Of a DNA stretch of 64,000 nt, positions 12,000 through 22,345 are shown in pieces; within the stretch, counting starts at the first letter, position 1; each line of letters opens with the position of its first letter. Position numbers and translations under genes: made by a program. The notes under the pieces are model-generated. The model searched no databases. It was not told where the DNA came from and saw only the letters and a program-made list of their open reading frames with translations. Source of the DNA: Plectrocnemia conspersa (taxonomy: Eukaryota; Arthropoda; Insecta; Trichoptera; Polycentropodidae); the NCBI GenBank assembly GCA_009617715.1, contig VTFK01000049.1:496001-560000 (forward strand). Direction: 5' to 3'.

Positions 12000-12890
12000 T
12001 GGCACACAATACGTTCAAATGAATCAATTACATAAGTTCCATTGGTTCTTATAACATTCTCCCATCTTTTAATACCATTGGGGTAAAACTGATGATTTGA
12101 AAGATGATTTTACTTGCTCTAATGCATTACATTTTTACCATTTAATAAAAGTGCAGTGATCTGTATAAATGATAATCGAAAGGAGCAATGTCTGGAGAAT
12201 AGGTTGGGTGCTTGATAATATACTAATTCGATTTATTTAGCTTATATTAAGTCATCATCGCCAAATATGATAGCGCGTTATCATGATGAAATACTATCCC
12301 TTTTGTTTATATTTTAAAAGGCGGTGTTTAATTTTGTCATTTGTTGACAATATCGTTCTGCTGTAATTGTTTGATTATGTTCTAAAAGTTTAATTAATTA
12401 CTTTTTTTATGAATTTCGGCCTTCGAAGTTGTTAATGAGCTTGCCCAAGTATACTCTTCCGTGTTACGTTACGGTACACTACCCATTCCTTATCTCCAGT
12501 CACTAATCGATGCAAAAAAGGGTCATGCTTTTGTCTCGCACTCAAAGCAATGCAAGGCCCAATAAATTGACAGCCGACAATTGATGACATTTTGAAAAAA
12601 AATATAGGGGCTCTTTACTGGACGCTGGCTAGACCAAGACTGAATAGAAAGTAGAACAGAAGTATCCTTTATACAAAAGGATAATTAGAAAACAGATGCT
12701 ATCATCAGTTCCGAGAAAAAACTTACTTTGCTATTTTGCTTTACAAAAACGTCAAAACTTTTGCATCAATCCAATAGATTGTGAACTTTTGTAAGCGAAA
12801 TTCCCAACAGACAGCAGACTCTCCTCTCTGGGATTGACAGTTTACTTACCATACTTGTTAAAAAAAAAGTAGCAAATTCACGATTTGGCA
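12000..12890 (-). pseudogene. Mariner transposase relic (minus strand)
   Basis: On the reverse strand, broken frames give pieces matching mariner transposase: a LVTGDKEWVVYRN-like segment around the first catalytic Asp (about 12470-12510), a PKF(I/H)KK-like stretch (about 12410), and a GIVFHHDNA-like segment around the second Asp (about 12275-12305). Many stops and frameshifts; I did not find matching terminal inverted repeats. Confidence 0.62.
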
Positions 12891-13638
12891 GTTAATCCGA
12901 AACTTAGATCTGCACTGAGGTACTGAAGTATGATAAAAATATGTTTATGCAATAAAAATTACTTGTAACCAGGCTCGAATTGCATCTCATTAAAATAGAG
13001 CGGCAGCACACGGCATAGGTGAAAATCAACTTTCAGTTTGCTATTATAGTATTTATTTTTATCTATTTTTTTGAATTAGAACAATAAATGGATATTTGTA
13101 TGCTTATCAGAAGTAAACATTACTATCTTATCTGGAGGACGAACGCTAGAACGGAAAGGATTAAATGTAAAAGATGTCGGCAGATGAAATGAGACGTCCG
13201 GCGGCTGCACTGAACGCTCCAACCTGAAACATAGAAACGTGTATAGTACGACTAGAAAGTGAGGGTCGGGCGCGAAATGAAAATCGGCAAAATAGGCAGA
13301 TCGAATTTATTGAATTTTCTCGTGATACATGGAAATCGTTTAGGAACTAATTAAAATTAAGATTATGGGTAACATGAACGAGAGATACGTCATACTTAGC
13401 CTACATTACGGATCCGCCGCGGCCCCCTTCGGCTAGCTCTTTGCTGAACAATACTGAAAAAGTAACGTTACAATCCGTGACATTAATATGAATCGAAAGA
13501 TGATATCGCACGGATCGTCTACTGCACCTTGTTAAAAGGTTCGATCGGTTAACGGCGACGGAGACGGGCAAGTGCGGAAGGCGAAAGTCGCTCGGCTCCT
13601 GCAATATACCAATACTATATTTTATGTGTTCACGCGGT
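12891..13638 (-). other. Probable 3' region of the bZIP gene
   Basis: Lies directly downstream (minus strand) of the CREBZF-like stop codon. TTTATT at about 13306, AATAAA on the minus strand, is a candidate polyadenylation signal. No other coding feature recognised. Confidence 0.35.
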
Positions 13639-14208
13639 TCACGCGCGCACGTGACGCAGGGCCCTGTCGTTGCAGGCGGAGCAGAACTCCAGGGACGTCG
13701 TGTGGCCGCGGACGTGCAGGCACACTCCGACGTCCGCGGGCGGCTCGTCGTCGTCGAACACGGACGCCAGCTTGGCGCTGTAGTTGTGGTCCGAGGGCGT
13801 GGGGGACGACCAGGGAGAGTCAGGGGGCGCCATATCGGGGAAAAGCTCGTCTCCGAGGTCGAGGTCCAGGTCCAGATCGTGGCAGAGGCGCGGGGAGCGC
13901 TCGCCGACGGGACTCCGCTCGAGCCTCCGCACCAGGTCGGCGATCCTCTTCGAGTTGGTCAGCGCCGCCCTCAAGTATCTCACTTCGTTTCTCAGCTCCT
14001 CGACCATCGCCTGTTGGGTGTCGGCCACGGCGTTCAGACGCTCGTTTTCCCGCCTGAGGTCGGAGGCCTTGCGCACCAGGCCGTTGACGTAGCGCTTCTT
14101 CCTGCGCCTGTTCTCGCGCGCGAGGGTCGCTCCCTTGCTGTGGCAGCGTTTGCGCGTTTGCGATTCTGCGTCGCTATCGCTTTCGCTCCCGCTTCGAGAG
14201 ACGTCCAT
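13639..14208 (-). CDS. CREBZF-like: CREBZF/Zhangfei-like bZIP transcription factor
   Basis: A 189-aa intronless reading frame, much more GC-rich than its surroundings. The first ATG is at 14208; the open frame continues upstream but only reaches a TTG. Order: acidic Ser-rich N-terminus (MDVSRSGSESDSDAES), basic region with LARENRRRKKRYVNGL (about residues 29-44), a leucine zipper to about residue 85 including NEVRYLRAALTNSKRIADL, an Asp-rich stretch, and a C-terminal GVCLHVRGHTTSLEFCSAC. The zipper's RYLRA(V/A)L(A/T)N and the GVCLHV..EFCS tail are features I associate with CREBZF, a nuclear co-regulator acting through heterodimers. The basic region lacks the Asn of the usual NxxAAxxxR (reads KGATLARENR). 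Annotation as CREBZF is by motif memory only. Confidence 0.8.
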   Translation of the reverse strand: MDVSRSGSESDSDAESQTRKRCHSKGATLARENRRRKKRYVNGLVRKASDLRRENERLNAVADTQQAMVEELRNEVRYLRAALTNSKRIADLVRRLERSPVGERSPRLCHDLDLDLDLGDELFPDMAPPDSPWSSPTPSDHNYSAKLASVFDDDEPPADVGVCLHVRGHTTSLEFCSACNDRALRHVRA

Positions 14209-15007
14209 CTTTGCGTCACGCGCGACCCGAAAACGCCGGTCGGCGAGCGCTGTGTTGCCAGCGCTCAAAACCGACTATTGCACCATTTCCTCTGCAATTT
14301 CTTCTCACCGCTTATGTAACAAATGTCCTCTTTTTGTGAAACGCACAAATGATCTGCCAAAATAGCAATTAATCAGTATTTTCAATTCACATTATCATCT
14401 TGATAATATCAGACGCTGGTTTTTATAGTAGACCCACGATTATCAGAATTGGATTAATCATTTTTTTACAAATTTCTTGCACAGCGGCAGCAAAATTTTT
14501 TCTATGAAAAAATCACAAAATAAAAACGTTGAAACGACGCTTTGGTCAGTTAATAACTAGCCCAATTTTGTGTGAAAATGCGATATTTTTAATTCAAAAT
14601 TAAACAGATATTCAATTTTAAACAAAGTTCTGGGTAGCTCAAAAAATGTAAAGGGCGACATGGTATTAGAGAATTGGAAATACACAGTTCGGCTACGATG
14701 GTCTTAATTTAATCTAAAAAATAAAATAAATATCTTCAGCAAACACTTTCGTAGACTCGTTAAAGGTATATGTGGAAGAAAAAGGATACGATAAAGGGTC
14801 TATCTATAATGCTGATGATGCAAAATTGAGTGATTTTAAATCGGAATATTAATAAATATCGCTATTATTATTTATAGTTGAGGTCGACATGAAATAACAA
14901 TTGAAATTTAATTGCTGAAAATAGAAAAAATCATCGACCGAGTGGCACAAATAGCCATTAAATGGAGGCCCGAGAACTACTGGTCTACACCCGCATCAGG
15001 CCAGGTC
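14209..15007. other. Upstream region of bZIP gene and intergenic DNA
   Basis: GC content falls from the bZIP coding sequence to AT-rich DNA by about 14340, so the minus-strand promoter probably lies within 14209-14400. No TATA box is convincing. Nothing else recognised. Confidence 0.35.
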
Positions 15008-15060
15008 GGTGAGTTATTTTCCTTTTCGCTCGCTCACATGTTAAGCGACGAGAGTGAAAA
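15008..15060. repeat. Half copy of the hairpin MITE at 8590
   Basis: GGTGAGTTATTTTCC..TTCGCTCGCTCACATGTTAAGCGACGA resembles the left arm of 8590-8731; no right arm is present nearby. Confidence 0.6.
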
Positions 15061-15415
15061 AAAGATAAGAGCGGCATCCCCCACGCGTGACATATGTCAT
15101 CGAGGTTATTGCCAGGGGCTACAAATCATATTATATTTTTTAATAATAACTTTTAAAATATAGTATGTGTAAGGGGGTCTATTTATATATGTATTTATTT
15201 TGGTTTTATTATGGTTAAAACTTGGCGTGACGGAGACACTTTTCTCTTGGCCTTCGGCGGACTCGCACGGCCGGTGCGGAACACTTATATTAAACATGTA
15301 ACTATTAATAATTAAATCGATAAAATACTACTGCAGCGGCTCAATCTAATTGCCATCCATTACCTCCAGTAGCAAAGTATATATATACAAAAAATACATT
15401 GTACAACATATTGAT

Positions 15416-15638
15416 AGCTTAAAATTGCTAACTGCATATTTGACCACTTTGCAGGAGAAACAAAAAACTAAATAGTCAACTTGAAAATAGAAAAACAAAA
15501 CAATATCTCTAGTTTGTAGTGTTTAGCAATAGCAATTTTTTGAACATGTGTATTTCGACTAAAAGGTAAAAGATACCATTGTTAACTCATAACTCATTTT
15601 CAATCAAAAATCAAGTTGGAAAATTTACACTTTAAGCC
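15416..15638. repeat. MITE, copy B (AAAGTGTAAATT ends)
   Basis: Starts GCTTAAAATTGCTAACTGC and ends AAATTTACACTTTAAGC, an imperfect inverted repeat. Same family as 9236-9414, with a longer middle. Confidence 0.72.
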
Positions 15639-15771
15639 ACCGGTATTCAAATTTATATTTATTTGGTAAATTCTATAAATCAACACAGCAAAACGACAAA
15701 ATAAATAGGAAAAACTTATTCTTTCAGCAGCAGTATTACTGTAGCGCATGTAGGTTCTGATGGCTATTTAA

Positions 15772-16116
15772 TAAAACAACCTTTTTTGGAGAGCTGGCGG
15801 GGATGCTGCGTGCTAATCCTTGGCCACCAGCGAGAGAGAGAGAGAGAGAATGTTGCCAGTCCTTAAAAACATGCATTTCTCAAGTTGAGCGGTGGTGTGG
15901 CAGCATTGGGAACTGTCAAAACGCCGCCACATTTATTACCGGCGATGCTAGTGTGGCAGCGTTCTGACAGTTCTCAGTGCTGCCACACCACCGCTCAACT
16001 TGTGAAGTGGGTGGTTTTTAAACAATTGGCTAAATATACATTCTTTTCTTTTCACTCACCATGACAACGGTCTAACACCCCGGGTCCTCGTCAGCTCTCT
16101 AAAAAAGGTCGTTTAT
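15772..16116. mobile_element. TTAA-flanked hairpin MITE
   Basis: Bounded by TTAA at 15768-15771 and 16117-16120. Terminal inverted repeats contain ACCTTTTTT(G/A)GAGAGCTG. A second, inner inverted repeat (TTGAGCGGTGGTGTGGCAGC near 15890 and its complement near 15985-16003) makes the element a long hairpin. A GA microsatellite lies at about 15830-15849. Confidence 0.8.
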
Positions 16117-16120
16117 TTAA

Positions 16121-17006
16121 CCCTTAATTACTCGCATGGGGTCAAAGCAATTTCGCATTAAAAAATGAAGCATTTGCTGTTTCTCGAAATTCCCCGCGCT
16201 CCCGCTAGCTTCATAACCCGCGTCGAAGTTTGTATTCCTGTAGCGACCAAGGAACGGGAGTGGAAGGATGTGTTTGCGCTCTTAAGCGGTGACCCCATGC
16301 GAGTAATTACGTTACTTTTTTGAAAGAGATTGATTGGGTTCCGTGGCCGTTTCAAAGGCAAAGTTTACATCAAACCAAATAAATACGGTATAAAAAAAAC
16401 CAAGCATTGGTAGACTCCAAAACATTTTATTTGCTGGCCTTTGAGGTTTATTCTGGCAAACAACCTGCGGGTCCTTACCAAGTCTCAAACAGCCCAAATG
16501 ACATAGTAAAACGTCTTGTAGAGCCGATTAACCGTAATGTTACCGTAGACAATTGGTATACGAGCATGAAACTCGCAAATGAATTATTGATCCACCCTAC
16601 AAGCTCACTTTAGTTGGAACACTCAAGAAAAAAACAAACCCGATATACCTCAGGATTTTTGCCAAACAAAACTAGTAAAACTAAACGCAAAGTTTGTGTG
16701 CAATGATTCTCAAATATACTGTCAACAGTGTAATAAAAGTGATTCGAGAGTTCCTAAAAAATTATTCTAAAATTTTAACTTTATCTCAGTATAAGTATAA
16801 ATTGTTAATTTTGATAATTATTTTAATTTAGCTTGTTTTTTGTTTAATTAGATATTTAGTTTGTTATTCCTTTTAATTATAATATAATTAATAAAGCACT
16901 TTAATAATAAACAAGTTTTATTTACTCTATATATTTAATAAATAATAAAATTTATTCCTACAAACGCGAGCAGTTATGTAATTTTCTTTGTGCGAGTAAC
17001 TAAGGG
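16121..17006 (+). mobile_element. PiggyBac-like deletion derivative
   Basis: Flanked by TTAA at 16117-16120 and 17007-17010. Termini CCCTTAATTACTCGCA and TGCGAGTAACTAAGGG are inverted repeats. Near 16289-16312 the motif TGACCCCATGCGAGTAATTA is the complement of the left end, a subterminal repeat. Length 886 bp, far below an autonomous piggyBac (about 2.4 kb). It abuts the MITE at 15772-16116, sharing one TTAA. Confidence 0.88.
16380..16620 (+). pseudogene. PiggyBac (PGBD4-like) transposase fragment
   Basis: About 70 codons include [40 protein letters not shown], and [18 protein letters not shown], the central DDE-domain region of piggyBac transposases (family pattern: VDNW-[YF]-TS). The Asp of VDNW is present but the rest of the transposase is missing. 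Confidence 0.88.
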
Positions 17007-17010
17007 TTAA

Positions 17011-17690
17011 GTAGCCCTCAAAAACTACATACGCTACACTAGTAACGAGCTCCAATCAAAACCATGCTTTGATACGAGAATTTCGAATACACGTCGCAAG
17101 CATCACAGGATACAGTGGCTTTTACATTCACAAAATAGGTAAGTAAGCAAATCCTTCGACTGCTAAAAGAAACTCTAGGTCACGAATAACTGTCGTCGGA
17201 AAGCATGGTTCTCTCCATGTTGAGAGACGCAACAGCGTGGTAGCATTCGCACTGTGCGTTATGACCGCCAAAGAAAAGGACGAGAGAAGCCGAAGGGCTA
17301 TCCCGAACCCTAAATAAAAGTCTTTAGGGAGCACAGGCAGAAGAAGGAACCCCAGTTCTAAGCCATGGATAAAAGAGCACTAGCTCTAAGATAGCTGCCT
17401 CCCCATGAAGCAACGCGTAAAAGCAGTTACCGGGAAGGCGGCAGAAGAAGAGGGAGGTTTTAGTGGGTAAAAATTCCACACAACCATTGGTCGCAGATTA
17501 CACGGCCAGTGGCGTCTTTGGAAAATTATAAGAATTATACAATACATTTTCTGGTTAGTTCTCCGGTAACTGATGTTCTATTCTCCATCTTCACTAGATT
17601 TGCTGTTATTCTGGGACAACACACGATTAGTGTAAATGTACACTGACTAATGTACATATTCGCATAAACATTGTGTGCCACAATTTACAT
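17011..17690. other. Intergenic DNA, unclassified
   Basis: Slightly less AT-rich than its surroundings; could be part of an old retroelement, but I recognise no domain. Confidence 0.3.
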
Positions 17691-17751
17691 TACATTTATC
17701 ACAAACTATGATACAAGTAAAAATATTTATGTTAATATGATGTATTAAATC

Positions 17752-17842
17752 AGGGCTGTGGAGTTGGTGTTGGAGTCGGAGTCGGAAAAGGAGAATTTTA
17801 GCAGAGTCGGAGTCATAAAAAAGCGACCGACTCCGACTCCTT
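17752..17842. repeat. GGAGTC-rich hairpin repeat
   Basis: Starts CAGGGCTGTGGAGTTGG, then GGAGTCGGAGTCGG at 17772-17785 and its exact complement at 17827-17840. GGGCTGTGGAGT with repeated GAGTCG is a common transposon-end motif in animals; I do not see a matching opposite end. Confidence 0.6.
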
Positions 17843-17964
17843 TTCATCCCGATTAATAATTTTTTAATTGTTCGTCGTGCGCCATGCGTTTTAAGTCGGT
17901 AATATGAAGTAAACAAAAGTAAACAAATGGGAGAAATTTCAACATAAAACTTGAAAATCATTTA

Positions 17965-18725
17965 TCAAATCCCAGACCTATAACTGCTGGAGTGCCCCAA
18001 GGTTCAATACTGGGTCCTTTATTATTCACTATATTTACGAGCGACTTTCCAACCAAGCACCGCGGTAAAATAACTGCTCTATTCGCTGATGATACAGCTA
18101 TTTTGTGTACCTATAAAAATCCTCATCGAGCGGTAATTAAACTTCAAAATAAAATAAAAATATTGAAAAATGGTTCGACAAATGGCTGGTCACTCAAATC
18201 CACTAAAAGCGTCGCAGTAATGTTTCTCTCTTAGAAGAAAAAAAAAGCCTTTGATTTAGCCAAAAAATTAAAATGTATAATAAACCGATAGAATGGCATA
18301 ATAAGGCCAAATACTTAGGTCTTACCTTTTCTGGAAACCACACATAGACACTCTAATTCATCGAGTTAAATACACAAGAGTAAGCTTTACCCCTTCTTTG
18401 CCGAAAAGTAAATTAAGTATAAAAAAAAATAAACTGCTAATTTATAGCAATAATCAGACCCGCAATTATATGTGGGGACATATTATAAATACTGCAAATA
18501 CCCTCAAAAAAATCTGAATATTTCATTGAGAATCGCAGCAAACGCTCCTTGGTATGTTCGCAATTCGATGTTGCACCAGGATCTAAAATAGACACTCTTA
18601 AGAATCATTTTGAAGGCTTAATAATAGACACCGCGAAAGAATACGAATCATACAAATGGCGTAATAGCTGATTTGTTTGATTAATTTTTAATATTTCTTA
18701 AACTCAAATAAATAAAATAATAATA
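17965..18725 (+). pseudogene. LINE (Jockey-like) reverse transcriptase fragment
   Basis: A frame from about 17980 reads GVPQGSILGPLLFTIFTSDF, then ALFADDTAIL, the catalytic (F/Y)ADD box of a LINE reverse transcriptase. Beyond 18235, frames are broken, but pieces such as KAKYLGLTF and APWYVRNS-like fit the Jockey clade C-terminal part. The 3' end is an A/T-rich AAATAAATAAAATAAT tail near 18705-18728. 5'-truncated, as is typical of LINEs. Confidence 0.82.
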
Positions 18726-19224
18726 AAAGGTGATGCGTGTTAACACACACAGACACCAATCCTCGTCAAGCAGGTGAGAGACTTAAGTCTAGAAACTGCG
18801 ATAAAATATTAGATATTATATACAAAAGTTATTATGCACTTAATCAAATAGCCAAAAATAGCCGACTGACTAAATTAGGCATGTGAGTGGTCTTATCTGT
18901 ATATGCTTTTCTCTCTTTTTTGGAGTACTGCCTTAATCCATTTTAATTTATCTATTATCAAATTCCAAATGTTTAAAAATATAAGAAACTTGTAGTTATA
19001 CATCTGTTTGTGTTTCATATTCTTTAAGAAAGAAACAACGCCATCAAATTGTTCATAAACTGCTTTTTTTATTGTGTCTGAGAGAGATAGTAACCAATTA
19101 TTATTATTTAGTTATAATTCCGATCGATCATCACAGATTGAATTTTCTCAGATTTTCCTAATCTTACGGATGAATAATTACTTGATCTTTCTCTGATGTA
19201 CGGAAAATGAAATAAATATTATGG

Positions 19225-19500
19225 GAAACAAATCTATGATAAATAATTACAGGCCAGTGTCGGCGTTACCAGTCAAATTATTAAAATGACACTTCATCAA
19301 GTATGCTTCAACCTAAATTGAAGGATATTTTCGTATTTAGAAATCAGTAGCAACGAATCTGTTTTTTTTCAATTTTGTGAGGGAAAATGTCAATATATGC
19401 AATCAAGCATATGTCATCTATACTGATTTTGAAAAGGCTTTTGATAAAGTTTGTCATGAATTACAAAATATTTTTAATAAACGTATAAATCTAATCGAAT
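19225..19500 (+). pseudogene. LINE reverse transcriptase fragment (upstream RT motifs)
   Basis: Broken frames contain NYRPVSALPVKLLK (about 19240-19282) and AYVIYTDFEKAFDKVCHE (about 19405-19460), the latter holding the first catalytic Asp box of LINE reverse transcriptases. Lies just 3' of the clip protease gene on the opposite strand. Confidence 0.75.
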
Positions 19501-19652
19501 AAAATATTTTTATAAATAAAATACATTTTATTAATGAAATTATTTTGCAGGTTAAATATTGAAAACAAACACATTTACAAGATTTTTATCTAATCTTTTA
19601 TTATAACTATATGTCTATGCGCACATATAATATATGTATGTATATATTTTAG

Positions 19653-22345
19653 TTATGCCCAAACAGTGCTTTCAATCCATTCTACATATGAACTGACTCT
19701 GCTGTATACACCAGGGGCTTTTACTCCACCGCAACCTATTCCAAAGGAAGTCACACCAACGATAAAATGATTGGATATTGGCTCTCTATAAAAGTGACCA
19801 TAACTAGATAATAATGGTGTGCGTAAATCCTTAGCACCAAAAGAAAACAATAACGGACCTCCACTATCGCCCTGCAATAAAATTATTTAATTATCAATTT
19901 AAATAAAAATACAAACCATCATACGTAATAATTATAGATTACCGGACACGTGTCTTGTTTTCCATCAGCCCCGGCGCAAATTTGAGAGTCGATAATTCCG
20001 TTAGGTAATACTCTTTTTCTATTTTGATAACTAACATTACAAGATGTGTTATTATATATGTTCAGTTCCCCTACTTGAAGAATATCTGACGATTTAGCTA
20101 TAAAACAATAAATTATTGTAAACTTTTAAAATAGATGTTTTAGAAACAATAATACTTACCAAATTCCGTTTGACCCCATCCGAGTGCATTCAATTTTCTA
20201 TTATTGAAATCGTTCGTTAACATTATACACGCTGGTCTATGATTGAAAGTTGAACTAAAAAAAAAATAATAATATGCGTTGATTAATGTGTTCTTACTGT
20301 TATATATAATATTTTAAAACTCTTACTCGACTCGTTCAGCTAGTTTGACTAATGCAATATCATTGTATTTGTTTCGAGCGTTATATTTCGGATGTTTTAT
20401 TATTTGAACGATTGCTACATCTAGACCGTAATTTTTTAAATTAACAGAACCTAACTTCACCATAGTTGGATTGTCGCTGTGGAAATAAAAAAAATATAAT
20501 ATGGTTTCATTGACTGGAAACCTTGAAAAGACCAATATTTTTTAGTGGCTTTAAGAACAGTGGCCAACGTGTTGATTTTATATTCTAACGCCTTTCTCTT
20601 AGGAGCGTTGTCATACAATTGTTAGATATATTGTAGAAGGTTGTAAATAGTTAAGATTTTTTAAAGTTATAATAATAAGTATTTAAACTTCGTTCCAAAC
20701 ATTGTTAGCTATTATATTATATATAAAATAAATTCGATAAAATTATGTATTTAAAATGTTCCATAAATTTTTCTGAATTAATTCAATCGCAGCTGATCTT
20801 AATTCTGGTAAATTAAAAAAGCTGAAATAACGTCCCTGATCAAAAAGTATGTAATAAATTAGGCATATTAATGTTGACGCTCTCACTGATCAGTAATTCG
20901 CAAAGCATTGTGTTATGCATATTCTATAAAATTCAAAAAGCTTATCGATTATGAATGTAGATAATGATTAATTAAAATAATTATTTTTTATTTTACAGGA
21001 AATTAATTGAATATTGCACTAATTGGTTAAATAAATTATTATCGGTAAAAACGAGAAAATATTCGATTACTTAATCAATTTCTTATGCAACATTTGAATA
21101 ATTGAAAACGAAAATTGATCACACGTTGAAAGAAATAAGAAACAAGTTTGAATAATTGAAAACTTCGAATAATTGCGAAGCAGAGAATAGTACAAACCTA
21201 CTAAGTTCACTGGATGATGTAAATGTACAGTGAGCTGCAGTTAAAACATAATTTTCACTAATAAGAGAGCCTCCACAGTACCAAGCGTGGCCAGTCCCAT
21301 TCGCTAAAGGCCATCCGATTGCTGCCTAATGTAAAACGCTTATTAAATTTTATATTAAAGCAATATATTAGTAAAATATTTTAATAATACCATGCTTGAA
21401 AATTCGCCAAAGTGTGCATCTCTACCAGAAAAAAATGGCTGTGGCGGTACCATTGAATACTTTTTGCAATCTTAAAATCAAAAAATGGTATTAGTCAAAT
21501 TACTGTTTAAATAAAAAAATATATTAATATCTATGGAAACATAATTTATGCCGAAAAAAAATATGATTGCTTTCTATGGATTGCAAAAACCCAATAATCA
21601 AGAAATAAGACATTACATAATTAAAAAAAATATAGAAAAGACAAGAACATCGTATTGTTACTCCGAAGACCTGACATTAAACATGACCAGCTGAACTTTA
21701 CAAAGTACAATCGATATAGCTTTGCGCTGATGTCGAAGTAGCGCTTCTGATATTGACTTTCCACCTAAGTCTTAGCGATAAAATAACAGCAGCAAAAAAT
21801 GCTATGTGCTACATATGATTAATAATTTATAATCCGTGACTTATGAAATATATTTTTAATACACTCAACTTACGTTCATATTAGGTATGTATAATAAAAA
21901 ATACTGTACTTTCTTTGGCCAATTCTCCAATGACAGTTTTGTTTTTCGTGCCGTTCAATATATTCGAATTTGTTTTAGGACAACAAACGATTGGTGTAAA
22001 GCCTATATAAAATATTTAATACAGGTATAAATAATTATTTAAAATTTTATTATATATTTTTTATATTTCACCTTCAAATCCACATAATGAAGGTCTTATT
22101 TTCATTGTTGATAACTGTTGTTGTACAATTGGACATTGATTAATGTTTTTGCAAACACCTTTCGTTGAACTATCCACATTACAAATGTCACCCTCTTGAA
22201 TAGAACACAATTTGAATTTCTAATGTTTTATGAAAATATATACATATACATATTTTATACCATATAAATTTTTATTTAGATTTATTTGTGCAGCTACTGT
22301 GTTTATGAAGATAAACATAAAAATCAAAGCTCTTTGTTGATGCAT
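19653..22345 (-). CDS. Clip-domain serine protease (CLIP-C/snake-like)
   Basis: Secreted trypsin-fold protease of the kind used in insect haemolymph cascades (melanisation, Toll activation). Minus-strand exons: 22345-22250, 22219-22072, 22002-21910, 21470-21391, 21325-21198, 20476-20327, 20254-20160, 20097-19943, 19871-19653; 387 aa in one continuous frame. Signal peptide about residues 1-19. Clip domain 37-89: Cys at 37, 45, 55, 61, 78, 88, 89, ending VCCP. Linker Cys114 then the catalytic domain. Triad: His171 (VLTAAHC), Asp221 (NDIALVKL), Ser318 (GDSGGP). Asp312, six before the Ser, predicts trypsin-like specificity. Odd: the activation region reads [18 protein letters not shown], where R|IVGG is usual, so no basic P1 residue and no Ile/Val at the new N-terminus. 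The exon 1 donor (22249) is chosen for frame and is the least certain. A minus-strand AATAAA is at 19602-19597. Natural substrate unknown. Confidence 0.9.
20540..21195. other. AT-rich intron of the clip protease gene
   Basis: The intron between exons 21198 and 20476 holds nothing I recognise. A short motif (CACGTTGAAAGAAATAAGAA, about 21122) recurs near 22789 with one change. Confidence 0.4.

Noticed and set aside
13572..14365. Several long plus-strand open frames opposite the bZIP gene
   Set aside because: Arg/Gly/Val-rich shadows of the GC-rich minus-strand coding sequence.
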